DNA from: Nemertoderma westbladi
Taxonomy: Eukaryota > Xenacoelomorpha > Nemertodermatida > Nemertodermatidae
Direction of reading: 5' to 3'
Assembly (NCBI GenBank): GCA_032718475.1
Contig: JAUCBJ010003276.1
Span: 1 to 24,509 of the forward strand
Length of the DNA: 24,509 nt
How positions within the stretch are numbered: the stretch's first letter is position 1; each line of letters starts with the position of its first letter. Shown here in pieces: positions 7,801 to 16,599 of this stretch. A program made the position numbers and the translations under genes. The notes beneath the pieces were generated by a model. That model had not been told where the DNA came from, did no database searches, and worked only from the letters and a program-made list of their open reading frames with translations.

Positions 7801-10800
7801 TCAAAACAGTTTACAAATGCACTTTCGTGAAATACATTACAAGCCACAATGCCCTGGATCAGTTAATTTAAATACGTATAGATTCAGGTGTAAACAGTGC
7901 ACTCTTGCTTTCAAAAGTGCAGCTAAACTTCAACTCCATTCTCAATATCACACAATTCGAGATGCGACGACTTGTAATCATTGTGGAAAATCGTTTCGAA
8001 CTTTGGGAGCTTTGCAGAAGCACATTGACACCAGCCATTACTCATACAAAGATGTAAGTGGAGCTGGACAGGTGGAGAAGCTTGGTGGTGGAGAAACAGA
8101 GAAAGAGAACAAGAGCGGGATCGAAAACATTGGAAAACTGCAGACGAATAGTAATCATGGAGCTAGTCCTGGACCTCTTGATCTTTCTAGCGCAACATGT
8201 GTCAATCCGCCATCCACTGTGCACCAACCGGATGTTAGTAAGCACTCGGCTCAAGAGTTGTATAAGGACAGTAGTATAATGCACAAATGCCACTTCTGTT
8301 TCCTTGGATTCGCAAATAATTTGCAATTAAATGACCACAATAAATGCCCAGAACACCTTGAAAAGAAAAAAAATAGTTTGCCAGATTCGGCAAAATTTAA
8401 AGATGGTTTTGAAACATTAGTGCCGTTGAAGTGTATTACTTGTAAAGTGGAATTTTGTGACCAAAATGCTTTAATGATTCACTACAATTCAATATCACAC
8501 TTAAATAATCTGAAAATTTCTTTGACATCTGATGCTAATATGAATGAACCTGAACAATCTAATTTATATCAATGTAAGAAATGCAACATGTCATTTAGTC
8601 ACTTCTTAACATTTGAAACCCATATGTGTTTGGTTTCCATGGATACTACCAATAATGATTTGAAGCGTAAAGCATCAAATGGGGATACAAGTTATGGATC
8701 ATCTAACCCATTTATTAGTACTTCCTTATACCCTTACACATCTCACTTGCCTTTCAGTTCCCATGCAGGGCCAATTAATGTGTTTCCACCTACTTCGCAG
8801 CCTGTGAAAATCTCAACCTCTTCTGCGGAAAATTTACTAAATCCATTTTATCAGCCATTCACAAGTTCAGCGCTTTTCACCTGCCCAAAGTGCGCCAGTA
8901 TGTTCGCTTCCCAGGATGCTTTGGAGAAACATCAACAAATCCATTGTTATTTTGGGGACATGAGCGCGCAGTTAGCAGCTTATGCTGTCAATGCAGCATC
9001 ACTTAATATGCCTATGGCTTTCCCTCCATCGAGTAGTGTTTCGACAATTCCAATAGCATCTTCCAGTTCTATACCAACTTGCACTACAACAACATCCTAT
9101 GTTAATGCCAGTCAGACGAAAATTTGTAAATCTAGTTCAATGAAACTCGTGCAGAGGCAGTTGCTCCAGAGTATTGGTTTCGAGCTTGTCTTGCAGTATT
9201 CAGAAAACACCCTTGATGCTCCTTCAAAAGACATTGCTGATACATTAGCTAATAGTCAAACATGTGATGTAGAATCGGGATTTTTTAAATGTCGTTTATG
9301 TGAGAAAATATTTTCTAGCATGTGGGTTATGAAAGCCCATCTTGAAGAAGTTCACAAGGAATTAACTCCTATCGCTGCCACAGAAGAGGCTTCCAATGAA
9401 TTTATTTCATATATCAACACCAAGTATAGCGAAGAAAAAGAATTAACACCTGATATATCTTGTGATACTGTTCCCGTCAGTGTATCTAACATTGATAACA
9501 CAATGGTTGCGAACTTTTTAAAGTCACAGGCCGCCCCTATGGAATCTTCAGCTGGTGTAATCAATTCAACCGTAATACCACCATCAGTTTTATCCCCTAT
9601 GATAATACCAACACTTAGCTCACCAATGCTGCAATTGCCTGAAAATATATTGCAAACAGGTTCATCTCCATTGCTTCAAATTGGAACAAAAGTAGTTGGC
9701 ATGAAACCGCATTGTGATGGCTACCAGGAGATTCCCCTGAAGCGACCTCGTACCAGGATCACCGATGATCAGCTTAAAGTCTTACGGACTCATTTCGATA
9801 TCAATAATTCTCCAAATGATGACCAAATTGCGAATATATCGCAAGAAACAGTTTTACCTGTAAAAGTGATAAAACATTGGTTTCGAAATACATTATTCAA
9901 AGAAAGACAACGTAATAAGGATTCACCATATAACTTTAATAATCCACCGTCAACACCATTGGCAGGCTCAGCAACAGAAAGTAACAGAAATATCCCACAA
10001 GTAAACAATCTTATCTCGCATGAGATAAAGGAAGAAGTATTGGAAAACATTGCCACAATCCCGACTCATCTTAAATCAGAAGTGTTTGTGAAGAAAGAAA
10101 ATTCTTTGGAAAATATTGTTGACAATGTGAGAGCAAAGGTAATCAAAGAAGAACCTTTGGACAGTAAAGGATATTTAGAACACCAAGCACAGTCCACCAA
10201 TTTAGTGCAATCATCTAGTTTACCCATGTACTCCAATTACTCACTATCAGGCACCACTAATAGCTTAATATCTCCATACAACTTCCCTTCATATACCGCT
10301 GGGTTTGGTACATCAACTACATATCCTCACCTGTACAGCAATAGCAGCAGTACATCATCAGAAACATCATATAAAGATACCACGTCACATATGTTCCATA
10401 CTGCAGATGAGCAGTCACGAACACCGTCACACATGTTCCATACTGCAGACGAACAGTCACGATACGATTTATCGAAGAGGGCAGGGCGCACTCGATTTAC
10501 AGATTGGCAGATACAAAAGTTGCAAGAATTCTTTGAAATAAATGCGTATCCTAAAGACGATGACCTGGATACATTGTCTAAAGATCTATCTCTTAACCCT
10601 AGAGTTATTGTTGTATGGTTTCAAAACCAGAGACAAAAGGCACGAAAAAGTTTCGAAAATTTGCCTATGGAAAATGATGATGATAGTTCTGGAAGATATT
10701 TCAAAACTCCAAACTTGAATTATCAGTGCAAGGAATGTTCGCATGTCTTTCAACGTTTTATCGATTTAATAAAACATCAGAAGGAAGTTTGTTTTAAAGA

Positions 10801-13060
10801 TAGTTTTGATCACCATAGTCCGTCAAATCAAACTGATAAAATTGAAGAGAACTCTAAAGATGGAGGTGGTAAAACATTGAGTAACATGGAGTACCCATGT
10901 AATAAATGCACCATGGTGTTCAATTCCTTGCCGGATTGGGAGGATCACCAACAGTTGCACCTGATGCCTGCTTATGGCCCCACTTATTATCCATCGTTAA
11001 TGAATGCCAGTTACCCAATGATGTACATGTCAGGAATGGAAAATTACCTCCCTAATATGGGCGCATTACCTTCCTCATCCATAGCGAGCCCATTCAGCAT
11101 GAACTCACAGCTTCTATCAAATTCTGATTGTAAAACAACAAATTCGTCATCAAATATTGGTTTTCAGATTGGTCAAGAAAAGTATTGTACAACTGATGAT
11201 GGAGGATTGAACAGTAGTAAAGACAGGCGACTTCGCACTTCCATAACACCAAAGCAGTTGAATACTTTATACAAATGGTTCAAAGAAAACTCGAATCCCA
11301 GTCGGAAAATGCTAGAAATTATTTCTGTCGATGTTTCTTTGAAAAAAAGGGTAGTGCAAGTCTGGTTCCAGAATACAAGAGCAAGGCAGAGGAAAGCATC
11401 TGTAAGACAAACCGAATCACAAATGGGTAGTTGTCGATGTCCTTTTTGCTTTTCGCTGTTCAATTCTGAAGTTGTTTTGGATATTCACATGAGAAATAAG
11501 CATTCTGATGCGATGACTGATATATATAATCAGGGATTGCCAATCCCTAAAGGGATTCATGTTACAGCAGGCCCATTTGTTGGCGACAATTCAGCAAATA
11601 TGAATAATAGTGATGTCGTTGATAATGCTAAGAACTACAGTGATGATGTAATGGACTACGAAGAAAGTGAACTTGTAATAGATGATTATGGGTATAATCT
11701 TTGTGGTAAAGGAGACGGCGATGATGATGACTTTGAAGACAACGATGATCCTAACGAAATGGAACAAGGTACTAGCTATGCTGGGGGTGCCGCATTGGAT
11801 CTAACTAAGGCGATTGGAAACAATGACACTGAAGCTCCTTTTAATGGGAGTTATAATAATATTTATAAGAGTTTTGAAGCGAATCTGAGCTCACCTGCAA
11901 GGCAGGGAACTCTGGTTACGGATAGGAATCGCCGAGTCAGCACCCCCATATCCGTATCTGTGCAATCGTCGACCGCTAATGCGATGAATGATGATAGTGA
12001 GAGCAGTCTCACTCATGTGGACATGGAATACAGTGACGGGGATCCGACGTCGCCCCTCAAACTACGAGACGATAAACGATATCGAACTCAGTTGAGTCAT
12101 TTACAGATTCGAGTCCTCAAAGCCTGTTACGTTGACTACAAGACCCCGACGATGAATGAATGCGAGGAACTCGGTAAGACTATCGGTCTAGCCAAAAGGG
12201 TCGTACAGGTTTGGTTTCAAAACGCCCGCGCTAAGGATAAAAAGTCGAAACAATGCGGGATATTCCACACGGGCGGACAAATGGACACGAAACCGCCATC
12301 ACAATGTTTGTTGTGCAATGTTAAATACTCTGTACATCTCACAGGTAGAGACCACGTATTCGGTTCGAAGCACTTGGAAACTCTCGTTAAGCGCTCTGCC
12401 GACGTATCCTGTTTGGCGATAAAAGGGTCGCCCCCGACGGCGGTTGCGGAGCCGGTTCTACCGCAACCGGTTGCCAACTGTCCGACAACCTACCCAGAAC
12501 CGACACTCCCTAAAGCGGTCGGTGTTGCCCCAGTAACCCCAGTAACAAGTGACGTGGCCTCCTCGACCAATCCGAGTGCGGCTTACTCCTCCATGATGAC
12601 GGCCGCAGCCTGTTATCCCTTCATCATGGGGATGAATCCCTACGTGTCCGGGAATCCCTTCGTGAATCCCTCCATGATGTTCGCATCCCAGGACGGCGCG
12701 CAGAAGCAGCACACCAACGATATGCTGCGACTGATGCAGCAGCAATACATGAGTGCTGCGATGGCGACTTACCCCAACTTGTTCGCCTCAGGTTCCTACT
12801 CCAACAATCCGCCCGCTACCGCCACTACCGGTTCCAACTCCCAGTACATGTGCAATCGTTGTCGACTCACCTTCGATACCAAGGAGCTGGCGTTGGCGCA
12901 CCAGCGTTCTATATGTTTCTACGGCCTTTCTGTTAACGAAGCCGACACCATTACTCATCTCACACCGGAAGTGCTAACCGCTCTCATGGGAACCGGAAAT
13001 GCTTTGACATCAGTTACACAAACTTCCAGCAATCAAATAACCAAAACTGAGAGCAGCTAA
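4859..13060 (+). CDS. Zfhx: ZFHX3/ZFHX4-type zinc finger homeobox transcription factor, four homeodomains
   Basis: A 2,733-residue uninterrupted frame. Four homeodomains keep the vertebrate ZFHX3/4 order: HD1 1627-1686 (RPRTRITDDQ; WFRN), HD2 1873-1932 (GRTRFTDWQ; WFQN), HD3 2122-2181 (RRLRTSITP; WFQN), HD4 2405-2464 (KRYRTQLS; WFQN). Each keeps helix-3 W48, F49 and N51. About 25 C2H2-like fingers lie around residues 146, 327, 357, 411, 473, 578, 618, 674, 728, 815, 847, 932, 968, 1009, 1037, 1142, 1190, 1237, 1340 and 1476, then between HD2 and HD3 (1955, 2011), after HD3 (2192) and after HD4 (2481, 2662). Some are C2HC or degenerate. Also seen are PIDLS (16-20) and PLDLS (1106-1110), an acidic run near 2264-2304 and K-x-E motifs between HD1 and HD2. 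Expected role: nuclear DNA-binding regulator of neural or muscle differentiation. Start: ATG 4859 follows an in-frame stop, but M6 (4874) has a better context (A at -3, G at +4). Vertebrate ZFHX3 is longer (about 3,700 residues) and multi-exon. Confidence 0.95.
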   Translation: MADTIMAMGVGVENSPIDLSSTYHRKSNSSIVTQPHQRPITHATTMYSGGELSKVKDKMFTNVTTSNNTDTQSDGNIFYGDIVGESDNVLYINDDVTNRSASTKIYEYPKVRLYYVTSTHQKANSCSTINTNTIKHLTQPNAADSLLLCVHCKLSFNKITSLIEHAAALHDIDKSALNLLEQSDCCHAVVQVNKDSSALLELKLILKNENKNDFQESLSNNHLLEVSSPCSIAIKAEQVHSYPSTTQHCDEVSVSRNDINSHLFVSVNSSANNKEPLCPTSASITTNATVHDSKCTSNNDGEPSEDLSAGTSSHISHEVHNCSSVECPKCDMILGSSRSLGGHMTMMHSRNSCKTLKCPKCNWHYKYQQTLEAHMKEKHPDPPTNCLYCKKNQQHPRLTRGETYSCGYKPFRCEICNYSTTTKGNLSIHMQSDKHLNNVQDIHKNGEAMIAAAAQHAFAESGANDKSKSKPVWRCDVCDYDTNNARNLRIHMTSEKHTQNVLLLPQTMQVRSYQCGLNNTSTPTASINELIGQHYSSATYGNLSEGLSGGKMMESGELLKYMNADENSIEYSDSTGMFICVVCGSFNCNELDLLHFHIHEDRTSPKDNDWLSMVHENIHCKLCGYSTSLKANFQLHCKTDKHMQKMQLVNHIKEGGLENEWQLKYLHLANPIQIKCTICEYYTNNPSKLLGHIETINHIAAAKLFQFFDIRRLQVLHKKSSVNDCVQYSCNICDFKTKMKFAMMQHSGSMAHAEKVQQNGYHPMQSFIGNAEYNKIFSIELLSADEHHKDGPSHVSHSPDPLQHGCNKIREQNFLDCPYCQYTSSVSEYMDAHLLTQHSISNYSLKFSCPLCQQKFPSNLMLETHLIEIHSVASDCVSKLIATAMNDQTQETASGILNSPTDGVVDETNDPECIDTATLNVKAANEIDPDQYRCHKCPNVFTDLDSMYTHQNESCKLDVQQTPRGPGYLCWKRGCNQYFKTQNSLQMHFREIHYKPQCPGSVNLNTYRFRCKQCTLAFKSAAKLQLHSQYHTIRDATTCNHCGKSFRTLGALQKHIDTSHYSYKDVSGAGQVEKLGGGETEKENKSGIENIGKLQTNSNHGASPGPLDLSSATCVNPPSTVHQPDVSKHSAQELYKDSSIMHKCHFCFLGFANNLQLNDHNKCPEHLEKKKNSLPDSAKFKDGFETLVPLKCITCKVEFCDQNALMIHYNSISHLNNLKISLTSDANMNEPEQSNLYQCKKCNMSFSHFLTFETHMCLVSMDTTNNDLKRKASNGDTSYGSSNPFISTSLYPYTSHLPFSSHAGPINVFPPTSQPVKISTSSAENLLNPFYQPFTSSALFTCPKCASMFASQDALEKHQQIHCYFGDMSAQLAAYAVNAASLNMPMAFPPSSSVSTIPIASSSSIPTCTTTTSYVNASQTKICKSSSMKLVQRQLLQSIGFELVLQYSENTLDAPSKDIADTLANSQTCDVESGFFKCRLCEKIFSSMWVMKAHLEEVHKELTPIAATEEASNEFISYINTKYSEEKELTPDISCDTVPVSVSNIDNTMVANFLKSQAAPMESSAGVINSTVIPPSVLSPMIIPTLSSPMLQLPENILQTGSSPLLQIGTKVVGMKPHCDGYQEIPLKRPRTRITDDQLKVLRTHFDINNSPNDDQIANISQETVLPVKVIKHWFRNTLFKERQRNKDSPYNFNNPPSTPLAGSATESNRNIPQVNNLISHEIKEEVLENIATIPTHLKSEVFVKKENSLENIVDNVRAKVIKEEPLDSKGYLEHQAQSTNLVQSSSLPMYSNYSLSGTTNSLISPYNFPSYTAGFGTSTTYPHLYSNSSSTSSETSYKDTTSHMFHTADEQSRTPSHMFHTADEQSRYDLSKRAGRTRFTDWQIQKLQEFFEINAYPKDDDLDTLSKDLSLNPRVIVVWFQNQRQKARKSFENLPMENDDDSSGRYFKTPNLNYQCKECSHVFQRFIDLIKHQKEVCFKDSFDHHSPSNQTDKIEENSKDGGGKTLSNMEYPCNKCTMVFNSLPDWEDHQQLHLMPAYGPTYYPSLMNASYPMMYMSGMENYLPNMGALPSSSIASPFSMNSQLLSNSDCKTTNSSSNIGFQIGQEKYCTTDDGGLNSSKDRRLRTSITPKQLNTLYKWFKENSNPSRKMLEIISVDVSLKKRVVQVWFQNTRARQRKASVRQTESQMGSCRCPFCFSLFNSEVVLDIHMRNKHSDAMTDIYNQGLPIPKGIHVTAGPFVGDNSANMNNSDVVDNAKNYSDDVMDYEESELVIDDYGYNLCGKGDGDDDDFEDNDDPNEMEQGTSYAGGAALDLTKAIGNNDTEAPFNGSYNNIYKSFEANLSSPARQGTLVTDRNRRVSTPISVSVQSSTANAMNDDSESSLTHVDMEYSDGDPTSPLKLRDDKRYRTQLSHLQIRVLKACYVDYKTPTMNECEELGKTIGLAKRVVQVWFQNARAKDKKSKQCGIFHTGGQMDTKPPSQCLLCNVKYSVHLTGRDHVFGSKHLETLVKRSADVSCLAIKGSPPTAVAEPVLPQPVANCPTTYPEPTLPKAVGVAPVTPVTSDVASSTNPSAAYSSMMTAAACYPFIMGMNPYVSGNPFVNPSMMFASQDGAQKQHTNDMLRLMQQQYMSAAMATYPNLFASGSYSNNPPATATTGSNSQYMCNRCRLTFDTKELALAHQRSICFYGLSVNEADTITHLTPEVLTALMGTGNALTSVTQTSSNQITKTESS

Positions 13061-13291
13061 AAGTACTTTATATGTAATTTTTAATTGTTGGGACGTTTTT
13101 TTAAACAAAGTATCTTCTTACACTAGTTGTGCTTTTTATTCTTTAGCTTGTAAATATTTTATATAATGTTGCGGCGACAACTAATCAAATATTTCATTCA
13201 CGTAGATATTATATCATTAAGTCACCGGCCCTCTAAAAGGCCATGGATCTCTGTGGTCTATGGTCCGGGGCTGAGATACTTCCTAGGTGCC
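13061..13291 (+). other. 3' flank / start of 3' UTR of Zfhx
   Basis: AT-rich sequence after the stop codon, turning GC-richer from about 13225 as the minisatellite approaches. No AATAAA is present here, so the transcript end is not located; the UTR may run into or past the array. Confidence 0.4.
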
Positions 13292-15042
13292 GGTGAACTT
13301 AGTATCTCTGGGCCGGACTTAGTATCTCTGGGCCGGACTTAGTATCTCTGGGCCGGACTTAGTATCTCTGGGCCGGAATTAGTATCTCTGGGCCGGACTT
13401 AGTATCTCTGGGCCGGACTTAGTATCTCTGGGCCGGACTTAGTATCTCTGGGCCGGACTTAGTACCTCTGGGCCGGACTTATTATCTCCCGGCCGGACTT
13501 AGTATCTCCCGGCCGGACTTAGTATCTCTGGGCCGGACTTAATATCTCTGGGCCGGACTTGTATCTTTGGGCCGGACTTAGTATCTCTGGGCCGGACTTA
13601 GTATCTCTGGGCCGCACTTAGTATCTCTGGGCCGGACTTAGTATCTCTGGGCCGGACTTATTATCTCCCGGCCGGACTTAGTATCTCTGGGCCGGACTTA
13701 ATATCTCTGGGCCGGACTTGTATCTTTGGGCCGGACTTAGTATCTCTGGGCCGGACTTAGTATCTTAGTATCTCTGGGACGGACTTAGTATCTCTGGGCC
13801 GCACTTAGTATCTCTGGGCCGGACTTAGTATCTCTGGGCCGGACTTATTATCTCCCGGCCGGACTTAGTATCTCTGGGCCGGACTTAATATCTCTGGGCC
13901 GGACTTGTATCTTTGGGCCGGACTTAGTATCTCTGGGCCGGACTTAGTATCTCTGGGCTGCACTTAGTATCTCTGGGCCGGACTTAGTATCTCTGGGCCG
14001 GACTTATTATCTCCCGGCCGGACTTAGTATCTCCGGGCCGGACTTAATATCTCTGGGCTGGACTTAGTATCTCCCGGCCGGACTTAGTATCTCTGGGTCG
14101 CACTTAATATCTCTGGGCCGGACTTAGTATCTTCGGACCGGACTTAGTATCTCTGGCCCGGACTTAGTATTTCTGGGCCGGACCGGACTTATTATCTCCC
14201 GGCCGGACTTAGTATCTCCCGGCCGGACTTAGTATCTCTGGGCCGGACTTAGTATCTCTGGGCCGGACTTATTATCTCCCGGCCGGACTTAGTATCTCTG
14301 GGCCGGACTTAATATCTCTGGGCCGGACTTGTATCTTTGGGCCGGACTTAGTATCTCTGGGCCGGACTTAGTATCTCTGGGCTGCACTTAGTATCTCTGG
14401 GCCGGACTTAGTATCTCTGGGCCGGACTTATTATCTCCCGGCCGGACTTAGTATCTCCGGGCCGGACTTAATATCTCTGGGCTGGACTTAGTATCTCCCG
14501 GCCGGACTTAGTATCTCTGGGTCGCACTTAATATCTCTGGGCCGGACTTAGTATCTTCGGACCGGACTTAGTATCTCTGGCCCGGACTTAGTATTTCTGG
14601 GCCGGACCGGACTTATTATCTCCCGGCCGGACTTAGTATCTCCCGGCCGGACTTAGTATCTCTGGGCCGGACTTAGTATCTCTGGGCCGGACTTATTATC
14701 TCCCGGCCGGACTTAGTATCTCTGGGCCGGACTTAATATCTCTGGGCCGGACTTGTATCTTTGGGCCGGACTTAGTATCTCTGGGCCGGACTTAGTATCT
14801 CTGGGCTGCACTTAGTATCTCTGGGCCGGACTTAGTATCTCTGGGCCGGACTTATTATCTCCCGGCCGGACTTAGTATCTCCGGGCCGGACTTAATATCT
14901 CTGGGCTGGACTTAGTATCTCCCGGCCGGACTTAGTATCTCTGGGTCGCACTTAATATCTCTGGGCCGGACTTAGTATCTCCTCCGGACCGGACTTAGTA
15001 TCTCTGGCCCGGACTTAATATTTCTGGGCCGGACCGGACTTA
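13292..15042. repeat. 20-bp minisatellite array with higher-order repeats
   Basis: About 87 units of GGCCGGACTTAGTATCTCTG. Variants include TTATCTCCC, AATATCTCTG, a shortened GTATCTTTG, and GCTGCACTTA in place of GCCGGACTTA. The marker GGGCCGGACCGGACTT recurs with its GACCGG at 14181, 14605 and 15032, giving three blocks of about 424-427 bp that share the same order of variants. Nothing suggests coding; the units contain TAG in some frames. Confidence 0.95.
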
Positions 15043-15633
15043 CATATAAACCAAGAGAATCCATAACCTTTTAGGGGTTCTGCCTCAATTAGTATATTTC
15101 ACTTAGTTTATTCTTTGGTGGGTTCATCGCGCGGTATTATATGTTATTTACACTCATTATTATTTAGCTAGAATTATAATCCTGCAGCTAATATTTTAAT
15201 AATTATCAGCTGCTTTTATATTAATCAATTGACAGTTAGTATGTTATTAGATTTGTATTATTTCAATTTGCAAAACAATGTAGTTGATATTTAGGCATGA
15301 TGAGTGGCATCAGGTAACCGTTAGGGCAGGTCGGCTTCCATGGATACGGATAATTAATTCTATTAATTGTTATTATATTCCTATTACTATTACCCCGCAG
15401 TTCAGCAGGAGTTTTATCAGAACAATAATTCGTCCGACATTATTCATATTTGTTATTCATATTTATTATACTATTATTTCTGAGTTTGCAAAGTCGATAA
15501 ATAATTTAGTCAAATTATAATTACCCGGTATTTCATAAACTGTGTCCGCTTCTTAACATTTTGCAATATCAATTTATCGTGTCAATGAATTTGCCTTTGT
15601 TATAAATTGTCTTGTATTATCATTAATTTAAAG
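15043..15633. other. AT-rich gap, no gene seen
   Basis: Unique AT-rich sequence after the array. A 78-codon frame at 15284-15520 has no recognisable domain and a composition expected by chance, so it is not annotated. Confidence 0.5.
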
Positions 15634-15672
15634 GGATGGGGTGGGGGTGGGGGGGGGGGGGAGGGGGAGGGG
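15634..15672 (+). repeat. G-rich tract with quadruplex potential
   Basis: Closely spaced G runs (GGGATGGGGTGGGGGTGG, then G13, AGGGGGAGGGG). A second G run (about 18) lies at 15827-15847. Both fit G-quadruplex-prone simple sequence; function is unknown. Confidence 0.7.
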
Positions 15673-15895
15673 TAGTCTTAAAAAACCCAATATTAATTAA
15701 TGTATACTGAAGTTACGAAGTCCGTCCACCATATTATTGCCAGCACAGCACAGAGAACCATTATGGCACAGTTCTATACGAGATTTTACTTAATCCTGTT
15801 GGAGACATTTCTATTTCATGTCTTAGGGAGGGGGGGGGGGGGGGGGGTCTACTGGCTTGGTTGTCAACATTTTAAAATGCTTACTGCTTAATAGA

Positions 15896-15901
15896 AATAA
15901 A
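15896..15901 (+). terminator. Candidate polyadenylation signal AATAAA
   Basis: AATAAA followed about 15 nt later by TTTTGTGTGG, a GU-rich stretch. It is the first clear plus-strand AATAAA downstream of the Zfhx stop that I noticed, 2.8 kb away and beyond the minisatellite. Assigning it to Zfhx is speculative. Confidence 0.25.
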
Positions 15902-16400
15902 GTGTAAGATACATTTTGTGTGGACTATAACTAGCTGGCGGCGCACCGCGAAAGAAGCTCTCTAGCTTCAGACAACTGTTCAACTCTCCACCTCTTCGTT
16001 CAAGTTACCCTCAAAATAATGTATATAAATCAATAATGTACATCATATAAATGACTTGTATATGTTCTTACGTATTTACCGACACGCCCATCATTATAAT
16101 CCTTTATTATGTTCTCTAATAGATACTTTATTATGAAAAGTATTCACTATATCTATGTATGTATGTATATCGAGTGAACTCCTCCGAAACTATAGCTCGT
16201 CCGTCAATGAAAGTTATATCAATCAACAACAGCTCAACCCCAGGATGTGGAAAAAAGTTTCTAAAAAAATTATCATAGTTTCTTTTTTTATTTCGAAAAA
16301 TAGCCCCAAAACTCGAAAATTGTCAGACTCAATGATAGAAACACCAGCTGCTGGTGCTCATGACGGCCTAGTAAGCTACTAGTATTGATTGAATGGATAG

Positions 16401-16506
16401 GCCCAAACTGCCACTTGTTAACTGTCACTTGCCCAAAAGTCACTTGCTAAGTCACTTGCCCAATAAGGCCCCTACCATTACTTGCCCAATATATCACTTC
16501 ACTTGC
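16401..16506. repeat. Degenerate CACTTGCCCA repeat
   Basis: CACTTG(CCCA) recurs about seven times at irregular 10-25 bp spacing (for example GTCACTTGCCCAAAAGTCAC). It sits just before the LINE fragment. The sequence between 15902 and 16400 is otherwise AT-rich with no supported gene; a 75-codon frame at 16155-16382 shows no domain. Confidence 0.6.
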
Positions 16507-16599
16507 TTTTAATATTATTATCTTGTTTATTAAACTACAAAATTGTATCAATATGTAATATAATCGCCGACCTTGTTGTTGTTTTGCGGTCAGCTACTG

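Noticed and set aside
8050-8060. GATGTAAGTGG as a 5' splice donor inside Zfhx
   Set aside because: The frame continues through it and soon encodes a family-consistent PLDLSS motif and further fingers, so an intron starting here is unlikely.
13292-15042. CRISPR array
   Set aside because: The repeats are contiguous variants of one 20-bp unit with no unique spacers, and the setting is an animal genome.
15284-15520. 78-codon frame as a gene
   Set aside because: It has no domain, signal or neighbour support, and its length is expected by chance in AT-rich DNA.
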